In this document: positions 1 to 6,563 of the stretch, in pieces
Position numbering within the stretch: the stretch's first letter is position 1
Layout: every line of letters starts with the position of its first letter
NCBI GenBank assembly: GCA_000434475.1
Contig: FR879620.1
Location: 13,316-28,428, forward strand
DNA length: 15,113 nucleotides
Source: Dialister sp. CAG:486
GTDB taxonomy: Bacteria; Bacillota; Negativicutes; Veillonellales; Dialisteraceae
Reading direction: 5' to 3'
Notes under the pieces: model-generated
Database searches by the model: none
The model's input: only the letters and a program-made list of their open reading frames with translations
Told to the model about the DNA's origin: nothing
Position numbers and translations under genes: made by a program

Positions 1-155
1 GGAAGTGGCTAGGGAATTTGGGGTCAGCCCCTGGGGCGTATCGCTCTTTGATCGCCAATGAAAGCTCTGCTTTCGAGTGAGAAGTGAGGAATATGGGTGC
101 GGCGCATAAAAACCAGAAGCGCCACAAAGTTTTGAAATATGCGGTATTCTCAAAA
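1..155 (+). repeat. Composite intergenic repeat, copy A
   Basis: This is a gene-free stretch. It carries the modules seen in the gaps near 1934, 3700, 6564 and 13880: a GGGGCGT...TTTGAT block (about 23-60), a short run related to the heptamers (GAGTGAGAAGTGAGGA, 77-92), a hairpin module starting GGTGCGGCGC at 96 and closing with GCGCC at 119-123, and an AATATGCGGTATTCTC tail (137-152). Similarity was judged by eye, so the boundaries are approximate. The open frames here match no protein family I recognise. Confidence 0.6.
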
Positions 156-197
156 GGTGAGAAACCCGTGAGCCTTTCGGAAGAGGTTGGCTTCCCA

Positions 198-220
198 AGC
201 ACCACCGAGGGTGCTTTTTT
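198..220 (+). terminator. Plus-strand intrinsic terminator with no visible gene
   Basis: The arms AGCACC (198-203) and GGTGCT (210-215) flank a 6-nt loop and are followed by TTTTT on the plus strand. All recognisable genes are on the minus strand, so this terminator has no obvious client. It could end an unseen small RNA, or a transcript entering from left of the window. Confidence 0.55.
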
Positions 221-255
221 CGTTTACCACTCGCTTTTCCCTTCGCGAATGAAAC

Positions 256-375
256 GCCGTGATCTCGGAGCGTATGGAGTACCGTGTTTCCCGTTTTCCG
301 ATGCCCGCCGATTTCTTTCATGACCGCAAACGAAAAAGATTTCTCGCTTGCGCTCGAAATGACACGCGTGAGAAG
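256..375 (+). repeat. GTCATTTCGAGC-family repeat, copy 1
   Basis: The copy contains a TTTCCCGTTTTC block, then GACCGCAAACGAAAAAG, then ATTTCTCGCTTGCGCTCGAA ending in ATGAC. The same order recurs at 545-660 and 2332-2450, and inverted at 14135-14225. Its palindromic character (CGAGCG / CGCTCG type) resembles the widespread GTCATTCCGAGC-type intergenic repeats of bacteria. It has no coding signal. Confidence 0.6.
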
Positions 376-469
376 GTCGCCCCTCATCATCTTTCACACC
401 ACCACATAGAATTATGCCTCTGCGAAGTACTCTATCCTGCGCCTTTGTAAGACTATCCCTCCTCTCGTA

Positions 470-505
470 TCGTCATCCCGAGCGTAGCCGAGGGATCTTT
501 GTTGC
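470..505 (+). repeat. Short, divergent GTCATCCCGAGC repeat
   Basis: The text starts GTCATCCCGAGCGTAGCCGA and runs into GGGATCTTTG. It is a short, oppositely oriented member of the family at 256-375, resembling the piece at 3842-3873. The stretches 376-469 and 506-544 hold nothing I recognise. Confidence 0.5.
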
Positions 506-544
506 AATCCTCTTCCTCACCAGTTCTGCTGATCCGTTTGCATG

Positions 545-660
545 AAGCACCGTATCCCACATTCTTGGAGTATCAGGCTTCCCGTTTCCGTTCACACGCA
601 TACACCGTCTTACCGCAAACGAAAAAGATTTCTCGCTTGCGCTCGAAATGACGGTATGGG
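545..660 (+). repeat. GTCATTTCGAGC-family repeat, copy 2
   Basis: It has a CAGGCTTCCCGTTTCCG block followed by ACCGCAAACGAAAAAG and the ATTTCTCGCTTGCGCTCGAA core, the core being identical to copy 1. About 250 bp separate the two copies. From 660 to 750 I see no gene or repeat. Confidence 0.6.
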
Positions 661-754
661 AAAGCGGTATTCTCGCATCGCTTCCTTTCTCACGAGGAAA
701 GGCTTTGTCTGTCGCCATTGGCCGAAGCAAGTCATTCTGCTGCTTATCAGAAAT

Positions 755-790
755 AAAAAAAGAGCACTGCCATCGGGCGATGCTCTTTTT
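755..790 (-). terminator. Terminator downstream of DAHP synthase (possibly bidirectional)
   Basis: The AAGAGCA and TGCTCTT arms enclose an inner GCC/GGC stem. On the minus strand the hairpin is followed by a run of seven T. It lies about 80 bp past the stop codon of the DAHP synthase gene, where a terminator is expected. The plus strand also ends in TTTTT, so it may work both ways. Confidence 0.75.
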
Positions 791-870
791 GACCATCTGT
801 GCCTATCAAAAGTACTCGTTTCAAACGCGCAAGATCGTTCCTTCGGGCAAGTTCCGCCAAACCTGTATTC

Positions 871-1905
871 TCACACAAGTTCTGCGAGCTCGAGCATGAG
901 GGCGCGGCTCTTTTCCCAGCCGAGGCAGGGGTCGGTGATGGATTTGCCGTAGATGCCTTCACCGATCTTCTGACTGCCATCTTCGATGTAGCTCTCGATC
1001 ATGAGGCCTTTCACGATGCCGGCGACGTCAGAGGAGTAGCGGCGGCTGGCCATGACGTCTTTGGCGATGCGGATCTGCTCCATGTATTTCTTGCCGGAAT
1101 TGTTATGGTTGCAGTCGACGACGATGGCGGGATTGGCGAGCGTTCTTTCGCCATACAGGTCGAGGACCTTCTTCAGGTTCTCGTAGTGGTAGTTTGGCAT
1201 GCTGGTGCCGAAGTGGTTCACGTAGCCGCGGAGGATGGCATGGGCGAGCGGATTTCCTGTGGTGTGGACTTCCCAGCCGTGGAAGAGGAAGTCCTGCTCA
1301 TTCTGCGCAGCTTCGATGGAGTTCATCATGACGGAAAGGTCGCCGGAGGTCGGATTCTTCATACCGACAGGGATACCGGCGCCGCTGGCGATCATGCGGT
1401 GGAGCTGGTCCTCGACGGAACGTGCGCCGATCGCACCGTAGGAGAGAAGATCAGAGAGGTAGCGGTGGTTTTCCGGATAGAGGATCTCTTCAGCACAGGT
1501 GAAGCCGGTCTCTTCGATGACGTGGACGTGCATGCGGCGGATGGCCTTGATGCCTTCCATCATGTTTTCATTGCCCTCGGGATCCGGCTGGTGGAGCATG
1601 CCTTTGTAGCCTTTGCCGATGGTTCTCGGCTTATTCGTGTAGACTCTTGGCACGATGAAGAGCTTGTCCTTCACTTCGTCAGCGACTTTCGCAAGGCGCG
1701 TGCAGTAGTCAAGGACGGCAGGCTCGTTATCAGCCGAGCAGGGGCCGATGATGAGGAGAAGTCGGTCGTCTTTGCCTGTCATGATGTTTTCGATGGCTTG
1801 GTCTCTTTCTGCTTTCAGCTTTCTGTATGGTGCGCGCAGCGGGATCTCCTGCTGCACTTCGATCGGTTCCGGCAATTTGCGGACGAATTTCATCTGTTCT
1901 TTCAT
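871..1905 (-). CDS. aroF: 3-deoxy-7-phosphoheptulonate synthase (DAHP synthase, class I, AroF/G/H type)
   Basis: This enzyme condenses phosphoenolpyruvate with erythrose-4-phosphate to form DAHP, the first committed step of the shikimate route to aromatic amino acids, in the cytoplasm. The 344-residue product matches the roughly 350-residue AroF/AroG/AroH family. By position, the four expected metal ligands are Cys56 (in IIGPCSADN), His222 (AHAILRG), Glu304 (MIESY) and Asp325 (KSITDPC). The substrate segments PRVYTNKPRT (86-95) and GARSVEDQ (160-167) are also present. The ATG at 1905 follows AAAGGAG with 8-nt spacing. It stands alone between repeat-filled gaps, with a terminator near 755-790. 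The N-terminal region typical of feedback-regulated members is present, but which amino acid controls it cannot be read. No T-box, leader peptide or other attenuator is visible upstream. The symbol is by family only; aroG or aroH would be equally fair. Confidence 0.95.
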   Translation of the reverse strand: MKEQMKFVRKLPEPIEVQQEIPLRAPYRKLKAERDQAIENIMTGKDDRLLLIIGPCSADNEPAVLDYCTRLAKVADEVKDKLFIVPRVYTNKPRTIGKGYKGMLHQPDPEGNENMMEGIKAIRRMHVHVIEETGFTCAEEILYPENHRYLSDLLSYGAIGARSVEDQLHRMIASGAGIPVGMKNPTSGDLSVMMNSIEAAQNEQDFLFHGWEVHTTGNPLAHAILRGYVNHFGTSMPNYHYENLKKVLDLYGERTLANPAIVVDCNHNNSGKKYMEQIRIAKDVMASRRYSSDVAGIVKGLMIESYIEDGSQKIGEGIYGKSITDPCLGWEKSRALMLELAELV

Positions 1906-1933
1906 AGGGTTGGCTCCTTTGTGTGGTTGGAAA

Positions 1934-2150
1934 TTGGGTTCGGGGTTCAGGGTTAGCCCGGTGCGTGCCCTCCTTTGATTATTTGCGAAAGAGGTTCAGC
2001 GGGTTCTATGGGTTCAAAGGGGGAAGGTGTGGCGTTTTTCGTCATCCTGAGCGGAGAAAAACGTTGTATGTTAGAAAATGGATGATCTGAAACAGGAGAA
2101 CTGAGTCGAAGGATCTAAACGCCGCGGAGTATAAATAGGGCGATGTCCGA
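1934..2150 (+). repeat. Composite intergenic repeat, copy D
   Basis: It starts with three 7-bp units (TTGGGTT, CGGGGTT, CAGGGTT; 1934-1954). The GCGTGCCCTCCTTTGATT block follows, then a 9-bp-period run at 1993-2019 (units GGTTCAGCG, GGTTCTATG, GGTTCAAAG), then the left hairpin arm GGTGTGGCG (2026-2034). An 80-bp nested element interrupts the hairpin before the other arm, CGCCGC (2120-2125). It lies directly upstream of the DAHP synthase ribosome site, so it may form part of that leader. Confidence 0.6.
2039..2119. repeat. 80-bp element nested in the composite repeat (copy 1)
   Basis: This sequence runs from CGTCATCCTGAGCGGAG to GTCGAAGGATCTAA and is almost identical to 6702-6780, with about two differences noticed by eye. 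Its ends resemble the two halves of the common GTCATCCTGAGCGAAG...GAAGGATCT intergenic repeat, separated by an A-rich middle. In both places it sits inside the hairpin of the composite repeat. Confidence 0.65.
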
Positions 2151-2157
2151 TCTCTGT

Positions 2158-2274
2158 TTTCCCTCCTTCCTTTGGAAGGAGGTGCCCCGAAGGGGCGGAG
2201 GTTGGCTTGGGACTTTCCTCTCCCTCGACCAACCCCTAGCCCTTCGGGCGTTCCCCTTCTAGAGAAAGGGGATA
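2158..2274. repeat. Inverted-repeat element with palindromic arms
   Basis: The left arm (2160-2205, CCCTCCTTCC to GAGGTTGG) is an imperfect reverse complement of the right arm (2229-2272, CCAACCCC to AAAGGGGA). Each arm also contains its own small hairpins (CCTTCC/GGAAGG and GCCCCGAAGGGGC; GCCCTTCGGGC). This layout suits a small non-autonomous element or a stable RNA structure. No coding sequence and no clear target duplication were found. Confidence 0.5.
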
Positions 2275-2331
2275 GATGAAGCGCGGTTTCTGCTTTCAAA
2301 CTTGTGGTGGCGGCTTCGCCGCGAGTATATA

Positions 2332-2450
2332 TGGGGCGATGCCCGAAAGCATTGAGGATAACAGGTTTCCCGTTTGGAATTTCCAAACATCCTCTTCCAG
2401 ACCGCGAACGAAAAAGATTTCTCGCTTCGCTCGAAATGACGATACGATAG
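2332..2450 (+). repeat. GTCATTTCGAGC-family repeat, copy 3
   Basis: This is the longest copy. GGGCGATGCCCGAAAG is followed by AGGTTTCCCGTTT, CCAAACATCC, ACCGCGAACGAAAAAG and the ATTTCTCGCTTCGCTCGAA core. The core here lacks the extra GC of the TTGCGCTC version. Its GGGCGATGCCCGAA edge matches the inverted copy at 14135-14225. Confidence 0.6.
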
Positions 2451-2473
2451 GATCTGATGTCTTCTGGTCTTCC

Positions 2474-2540
2474 AATCACCAGTCACTCCTAATCCCTAGC
2501 TACTAATCCCTAGTGACTAGTCACCAGTCCCTAGTCACTC
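2474..2540 (-). repeat. Heptamer array overlapping the end of the TIGR04076-type gene
   Basis: On the minus strand, units of the type TAGTGAC, TAGGGAC, TGGTGAC and TAGGGAT follow each other with a period of about 7 bp. The array changes orientation at the perfect palindrome TGACTAGTCA. It runs into the last codons of the small gene, supplying its final Ser-Asp-stop (AGT GAC TAG). Confidence 0.7.
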
Positions 2541-2803
2541 AATTTCTCTATCTTAAACACATTGATCGTATCGACATCCGGGCAGCAGAAGAGGGCCGTG
2601 CCTTTCTCCACACCGCGCTGGGGGATCTCGCCGCCGTAGCGAAGGATATCTACATAGGGGAAGGCGACGTGCATCGCCATGGGGCAGAGCTCTCCTCTGT
2701 CCTTGTCGAAATCCCACGAGTCCCCCACGCGGTGACCGCGGTGACAGGGACAGGGGCCTTTGCGATCGATGAGCGTGATACGGATCTTCGGTCTTCTTGG
2801 CAT
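2531..2803 (-). CDS. Small cysteine-containing protein, TIGR04076 family
   Basis: The 90-residue product resembles the TIGR04076 family of small proteins of unknown function. The match rests on the basic, beta-rich start (RPKIRITLID), Cys18 and Cys20 in GPCPCHRGH, Cys40 in GELCPMAMH, a FPYVDILRYGGE segment and a Cys73-Cys74 pair near the end. The conserved cysteines suggest a metal-binding or redox role, but no function is established. It has no signal peptide or membrane segment. The ATG shares one base with the TGA of the kinase gene upstream (TGATG). GGAGG lies 10 nt before it, so the two are almost certainly co-translated. Its last two residues and stop codon are made of an intergenic heptamer repeat, so the natural C-terminus may have been altered. 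Confidence 0.8.
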   Translation of the reverse strand: MPRRPKIRITLIDRKGPCPCHRGHRVGDSWDFDKDRGELCPMAMHVAFPYVDILRYGGEIPQRGVEKGTALFCCPDVDTINVFKIEKLSD

Positions 2804-3621
2804 CAGTCAAGCACCTCCAGCGAATTTTCAATGGCGATCCCTTTGAAGGTGTCCTGGCTGTCCTTGTTCTTCATAATGAGGAGCTTCACCGCGCCCATCG
2901 CTTTCTCGACGGAGCGGATGAGCGGCTCGCCGTTCAGGATCTCTCCCATGAAGATGGAGGAGAAAATATCGCCCGTCCCCGGGAAGCGGATCGGCACCAT
3001 GGTGAAGGTACGGAGGAAATATTCATCGCGCGCGGCATCATAGCCCGCGACAGCGTCTTCTCCATCGACCTTCGCGCTGGTGATGATGACCGAGCCTTGG
3101 CTCATGGCATGGAGCTTGTTCAAGAGTGCTTTCGCCTCTTCCCACGTCAGGCCTTCTGCCTTGTACGCCGCGCCTGCGATGAGGGCGGCTTCCGTATAGT
3201 TCGGCACCATGTAATCCGCATTTCTCGCAAGCTCCCGCATTTCCTTCACAGTCTCTTCGGTAAGACCGTTGTAGAGATGCCCCTCGTCTCCCATGATGGG
3301 ATCGACGAAGATCTTCGTCCCTGTTTTTCTCTTCTCGCAGCAGTAGGAGGAAATCAGATCCGCCTGCTCATGGGAGACGATGAAACCTGTGGAGATCGCA
3401 TCGAAGGTAAAGCCTAACTCCTGCCAGACCTTGAGTGTGTTCCTCATGAAGTGCGTGGTGTCCTGAATTTCAAATTTCCCGTAGTCCAGTGTATTCGATA
3501 CCAGTGCCGTCGGCAGATTGTAGGTGATATGGCCCATGTGCGCCAGGACCGGCATCATCGCCGCCAGTGCCACTTTGCCGTAGCCGGGAAGATCATTGAC
3601 AAGAAGAATTTGTTTCCCCAT
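2803..3621 (-). CDS. Pyridoxamine/pyridoxal kinase (ribokinase superfamily, PdxY-like)
   Basis: It likely phosphorylates pyridoxamine, pyridoxal or pyridoxine with ATP in the vitamin B6 salvage pathway. The 272-residue protein opens with the KQILLVNDLPGYGKVAL strand-loop typical of pyridoxal kinases. It has DPIMGD (107-112), PNYTEA (140-145) and the GTGD anion-hole motif with the catalytic Asp (215-218, RFPGTGDIF). I chose the ATG at 3621: AGAGGG lies 6 nt before it, while a longer frame from 3663 lacks a ribosome site and would begin at the expected transcription start. The likely extended -10 is at 3667-3675. It overlaps the TIGR04076-type gene by one base. ThiD-like hydroxymethylpyrimidine kinase is an alternative, but the N-terminus and length fit PdxY better. 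A B6 kinase would supply PLP to enzymes such as the YnbB-type protein next door. Confidence 0.88.
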   Translation of the reverse strand: MGKQILLVNDLPGYGKVALAAMMPVLAHMGHITYNLPTALVSNTLDYGKFEIQDTTHFMRNTLKVWQELGFTFDAISTGFIVSHEQADLISSYCCEKRKTGTKIFVDPIMGDEGHLYNGLTEETVKEMRELARNADYMVPNYTEAALIAGAAYKAEGLTWEEAKALLNKLHAMSQGSVIITSAKVDGEDAVAGYDAARDEYFLRTFTMVPIRFPGTGDIFSSIFMGEILNGEPLIRSVEKAMGAVKLLIMKNKDSQDTFKGIAIENSLEVLD

Positions 3622-3666
3622 TTGCGTCCCTCTTTTCTCCGCCATTGCGGATGTGATTTGCATTCC

Positions 3667-3675
3667 ATTGTAACA
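3667..3675 (-). promoter_or_regulatory. Extended -10 promoter candidate for the kinase operon
   Basis: The minus strand reads TGTTACAAT (TG-n-TACAAT), with no good -35 box. The start site would be near 3660, giving a leader of about 40 nt to the ATG at 3621. Confidence 0.5.
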
Positions 3676-3699
3676 TAAAAGTGGTGCGATGGGCAGGGC

Positions 3700-3890
3700 T
3701 TAGTGGTGAGGGATGAGGGATTCGCAGGGGGCGGCTCGTCCTTTGATTCCGTTTGAAAGCCTCGCTTGCATTAGAAATGGCGGTGCGGCGCATCATCATA
3801 TAAAGCGCCACGAAATGATAGATCAGCGGTACTCTCGTGTCGTCATTCCGAGCGAAGTCGAGGAATCTTTTTCATTGGCGGTAACATGTT
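3700..3890 (+). repeat. Composite intergenic repeat, copy B
   Basis: It begins with a heptamer-like TAGTGGTGAGGGATGAGGGA. Then come the GCTCGTCCTTTGATT block (3735-3749), the GGTGCGGCGC...AAGCGCC hairpin (3782-3809) and a GCGGTACTCTCG tail (3827-3838). It runs directly into an inverted GTCATTCCGAGC-family piece (3842-3885). Unlike copies A, C, D and F, it has no tandem-repeat run between the first block and the hairpin. Confidence 0.55.
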
Positions 3891-3897
3891 TACATGA

Positions 3898-3938
3898 GTA
3901 AAAAAAGAAATGGGAAACATCGTTGTCTGATGTCTCCC
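3898..3938 (-). terminator. Distal intrinsic terminator downstream of ynbB
   Basis: The arms GGGAAACATC (3912-3921) and GATGTCTCCC (3929-3938) pair with one mismatch. On the minus strand a T-rich tract with seven T in a row follows. It could back up the terminator at 4066-4101. Nothing coding is visible between 3940 and 4065. Confidence 0.6.
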
Positions 3939-4065
3939 CGTCTTTATGTCTCATGGTCTTTCAGTCTGATCCCTCAGCCCTGCTTTCAAACCTTAGAGAT
4001 CAGGACGATACAGGATGCCCGTCCTCCATTCTCGCCTCTTCCCTCCACTTTGCGATATGCCATTC

Positions 4066-4101
4066 AAAAAGCGCGCCCCGAATCACCGGAAGCGCGCTTT
4101 T
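4066..4101 (-). terminator. Terminator of the miaA-hfq-ynbB transcript
   Basis: The arms AAAAGCGCGC (4067-4076) and GCGCGCTTTT (4092-4101) form a GC-rich stem with T runs on both strands. It lies about 80 bp past the ynbB stop codon and could also work in the plus direction. Confidence 0.75.
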
Positions 4102-4147
4102 GTTATGTTATGAAAGATATATGGCGGCTGCGGTCATCCCGTATCGT

Positions 4148-4186
4148 CCTAACCCCTAGCTACTAGTCACCAGTCACTAGTCACTA
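4148..4186 (-). repeat. Heptamer array starting at the ynbB stop codon
   Basis: On the minus strand the array is TAGTGAC, TAGTGAC, TGGTGAC and diverged units. The first TAG is itself the ynbB stop codon (4184-4186), so array and gene meet without a gap. Confidence 0.7.
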
Positions 4187-5416
4187 TTTCCCCATGATCT
4201 TCTCAGCAGCACCCATGACGGCGAGGACGGCGTGTTCAAAAGTAAGTGCGCCCTGGAAGTACATGATGTAGGGCGGACGTACCGGACCGTCAGCAGACAT
4301 TTCGATCGTGGAACCCTGTACGAAGGTACCGGCTGCCATAAGGATGGGATCGACGTAGCCGGGCATCGGGCCGGGCACTGGGGTCGCATCGGAGTCGACA
4401 GGCGACCAGCTCTGGATGGCTTCGGCGAATCGGCACATGTTTTCCTCGCTGTTCAAAGCGACCGTCGTGATGAGATCCGTGCGGAGATGTCCCGGCTCCG
4501 GCGTCACGGCAAAGCCGAGCTTTTGGAAAACAGCGGCGCAGAATTCTGCCGCCATCACAGCCTGACGGGTCATGTGCGGCGCAAGGAAGAGGCCTTCAAA
4601 GAAAGGACGATAGGAAGCGGCGTAGGAGCCCATCTCGTCCCCGAGGCCGGGGACAGTGAGCTGGTGCGCGCAGCGCTCGACGAGGTCTTTTCTGCCGCAG
4701 ATGTAGGCGCCGGTCGGTGCGAATCCGCCGCCGGCATTCTTGATAAGGGAGCCTGCGGTGATGTCTGCGCCAAGCTCGATCGGTTCCTCTTTGTTTGTAA
4801 ATTCGCCGTAGCAGTTATCCACGAAGCAAATGGTCTTCGGGTTCTTTGCTTTGACGACGTCAATGATCTTCTTGATGTCTTCCGGGAAGAGGGAGTTTCT
4901 GAGGCTGTAACCGCGCGAACGCTGGATCTCTACGAGCTTGGTGTGCTCATCAACCATGGCTGCGATGCCTTCCAGATCATAGGTGTCGCCTTTGAGCGGC
5001 ACTTCCTTGTAATGGACGCCGCGGGACTTCAGATTTCCCGGAGCGTTGCCGGAAATGCCTATGACGCTCTGCATGGTGTCATAGGGAGTACCAACGGCGG
5101 AGAGCATGGTATCGCCCGGTTCGAGGAGGGCGAGAAGGACGGTGCCTAAGGCATGGGTGCCGGAGACGAACTGCGGGCGGACGAGAGCGGCCTCGCATTT
5201 GAAAACGTCGCACCAGATCTCTTCGAGCTTGCCGCGACCGGGATCATCATAGCCATAGCCGTAGGACGGTGCGAAATGATAGGCAGAGAGGTGATGCTTA
5301 CGGAAAGCCTCGAGTACCTTCTGCGTGTTGTAGAGGGAAATTTCTTCCATCTCATGAAAAACAGGCGCACAAAGTTCGAGCGCCTCGTTTTTGATCTGTT
5401 TCAGTTTTTTATCCAT
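4184..5416 (-). CDS. ynbB: YnbB-type PLP-dependent protein (methionine gamma-lyase / 'aluminium resistance' family)
   Basis: This is a PLP enzyme of the Cys/Met metabolism fold. The family is labelled methionine gamma-lyase-like or aluminium resistance protein, and its true substrate is not established. The product has 410 residues. HFAPSYGYGYDDPGRGK (47-63) is the conserved N-terminal block. RPQFVSGTHALG (80-91) forms the cofactor-phosphate region. Asp200 in FVDNCYGEF should contact the PLP ring nitrogen, and Lys226 in GSLIKNAGGG is the likely Schiff-base lysine. The conserved GPMPGYVDPILMAAGTF segment is near the C-terminus. The gene starts 9 nt after the hfq stop. The AGAGGA inside the last hfq codons is the only purine-rich site, 14 nt upstream, so translation may depend on hfq. 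Neighbourhood with hfq and miaA is common in Firmicutes. The stop codon is part of a heptamer repeat. Confidence 0.9.
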   Translation of the reverse strand: MDKKLKQIKNEALELCAPVFHEMEEISLYNTQKVLEAFRKHHLSAYHFAPSYGYGYDDPGRGKLEEIWCDVFKCEAALVRPQFVSGTHALGTVLLALLEPGDTMLSAVGTPYDTMQSVIGISGNAPGNLKSRGVHYKEVPLKGDTYDLEGIAAMVDEHTKLVEIQRSRGYSLRNSLFPEDIKKIIDVVKAKNPKTICFVDNCYGEFTNKEEPIELGADITAGSLIKNAGGGFAPTGAYICGRKDLVERCAHQLTVPGLGDEMGSYAASYRPFFEGLFLAPHMTRQAVMAAEFCAAVFQKLGFAVTPEPGHLRTDLITTVALNSEENMCRFAEAIQSWSPVDSDATPVPGPMPGYVDPILMAAGTFVQGSTIEMSADGPVRPPYIMYFQGALTFEHAVLAVMGAAEKIMGK

Positions 5417-5425
5417 TGTTATCGT

Positions 5426-5626
5426 TTAGATCCTCTGAATTGTAGATATAGCGTGCTTGTAGATCAGCTGAGAGCGGTTTTCGCTGACCAAAAGCACGGT
5501 AAAGCTGTCGAAGGACTTCACTTTGCCCTTGAGCTGGACACCATTCATCAGGAAGATGCTGACTGGCACGTTTTCCTTTCTTGCTTCATTCAAAAATGTG
5601 TCCTGCAGATTCATTTTACCTTCCAT
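5426..5626 (-). CDS. hfq: RNA chaperone Hfq
   Basis: Hfq forms a hexameric Sm-like ring that binds U-rich small RNAs and A-rich mRNA sites. The 66-residue product has the N-terminal [12 protein letters not shown] helix, the Sm1 strands ([16 protein letters not shown]) and the Sm2 motif IYKHAIST. It has almost no C-terminal tail, as in other short Firmicute forms. I chose the ATG at 5626 because AGAGGAG lies 9 nt upstream. An ATG four codons later (MNLQD) is possible, and an ATG further upstream has no support. The start lies inside the last 11 bases of miaA, so translation is probably coupled. The miaA-hfq pairing is conserved across many bacteria. Confidence 0.96.
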   Translation of the reverse strand: MEGKMNLQDTFLNEARKENVPVSIFLMNGVQLKGKVKSFDSFTVLLVSENRSQLIYKHAISTIQRI

Positions 5627-6539
5627 CTTGTGATTCTCCTCTAACTTGTGAAATGACATAGGCTAAGATTTCCCTGTACCATATGTCTCCGTCTGATGGT
5701 GTTTTTTCCACCCAGTGAATATATGGCATTCGTCTGTACCAGGTCAGCTGCCTTTTGGCGAAGTGACGGGTATTCTTCTGGATCAGCTCCTCAGCTTCTT
5801 CCAGCGTGCGCTCACCACGAACCACAGGGATCATCTCGCGATAGCCGATGCCCTTCATGGCCTGGCAAGCTTCCGGAACGCCCGTTTCCAAAAGTGACCT
5901 GACTTCCTCTAAGAGTCCTGCTTCCATCATCTGGTGGACCCGCTTATTTATTTTATCATATAATATCGCCCTGTCCATAGCAATTCCCAAAACCGGGCCG
6001 TCATAGATGAGCGTGTGGGCTTTGCCCGCCTCTCTATCCTTGTTTCCGGAAGAGAGAAGCTCGAGCTTTCTCACCATGCGCTGCGGGTCGATCGGCACGT
6101 CTGCGCCCCGCTTTTGAAGCTCTTCGATGAGCGCTTCCTTCCCCTCTTCGGCAAGGAGATGCTCCCAGCGGCTCCTTCCCCCGACCTTGGGAAGAAATTC
6201 GTAGCCTTCCAGAAGAGACTGGATGTAGAGCCCTGTCCCGCCGACGACGATCGGAATGCGTCCCTTCTCATTTTCTTCATGGATGATAGCCTTCGCTTTT
6301 CCCTGAAAATCCGCAGCCGAGTAGCTTTCCGTCGGCTCCAGGCAGTCCACAAGGAAATGGGGTACGCCCTCTGCCTCCGCCTTCGTCACCTTTGCTGTCC
6401 CGATATCCATGCGGCGGTACACCTGAAAGGCATCTCCAGAGATCACGACCGAGCCCAGCGCTTTTGCGAGATACACGCCGAGCGCCGTCTTTCCTGAAGC
6501 CGTCGGGCCAAGGATGGTGATGAGTTTTTCTTTGGGCAT
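5616..6539 (-). CDS. miaA: tRNA dimethylallyltransferase MiaA
   Basis: MiaA transfers dimethylallyl from DMAPP to N6 of A37 in tRNAs reading UNN codons, giving i6A37. The 307-residue protein has the P-loop GPTASGKT (11-18). [16 protein letters not shown] (35-50) holds the expected active-site Asp36. HFLVDCLEP (61-69), [15 protein letters not shown] and the C-terminal KRQLTWYRR segment are also present. The ATG at 6539 follows AAAGGAG with 7-nt spacing. Its last codons overlap the hfq start. Upstream, a 340-bp repeat element separates it from the mutS-mutL-methyltransferase group. No clear promoter was found in that element, so read-through from mutL remains possible. Confidence 0.97.
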   Translation of the reverse strand: MPKEKLITILGPTASGKTALGVYLAKALGSVVISGDAFQVYRRMDIGTAKVTKAEAEGVPHFLVDCLEPTESYSAADFQGKAKAIIHEENEKGRIPIVVGGTGLYIQSLLEGYEFLPKVGGRSRWEHLLAEEGKEALIEELQKRGADVPIDPQRMVRKLELLSSGNKDREAGKAHTLIYDGPVLGIAMDRAILYDKINKRVHQMMEAGLLEEVRSLLETGVPEACQAMKGIGYREMIPVVRGERTLEEAEELIQKNTRHFAKRQLTWYRRMPYIHWVEKTPSDGDIWYREILAYVISQVRGESQDGR

Positions 6540-6563
6540 GGTGAAGCTCCTTTCGTGGTGAAA

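Noticed and set aside
120..220. Known riboswitch in the leader-like sequence before the 198-220 terminator
   Set aside because: I compared it mentally with fluoride, THF, glycine, preQ1, ykkC and c-di-GMP cores; none of the conserved core strings is present and no plus-strand gene follows.
473..796. 107-codon minus-strand frame in the left repeat region
   Set aside because: It is composed of intergenic repeat sequence and crosses the DAHP synthase terminator.
799..1956. 385-codon plus-strand open frame opposite the DAHP synthase gene
   Set aside because: It is antisense to a gene with all catalytic residues intact, and its translation resembles no family. Such long mirror frames follow from GC-biased codon use.
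3622..3663. Earlier start of the pyridoxamine kinase (14 more codons)
   Set aside because: No ribosome site precedes it and it coincides with the expected transcription start; the ATG at 3621 has AGAGGG at good spacing.
3894..4166. 90-codon plus-strand frame between the kinase and ynbB regions
   Set aside because: It runs through two terminators and into a heptamer array. It has no ribosome site or family resemblance.
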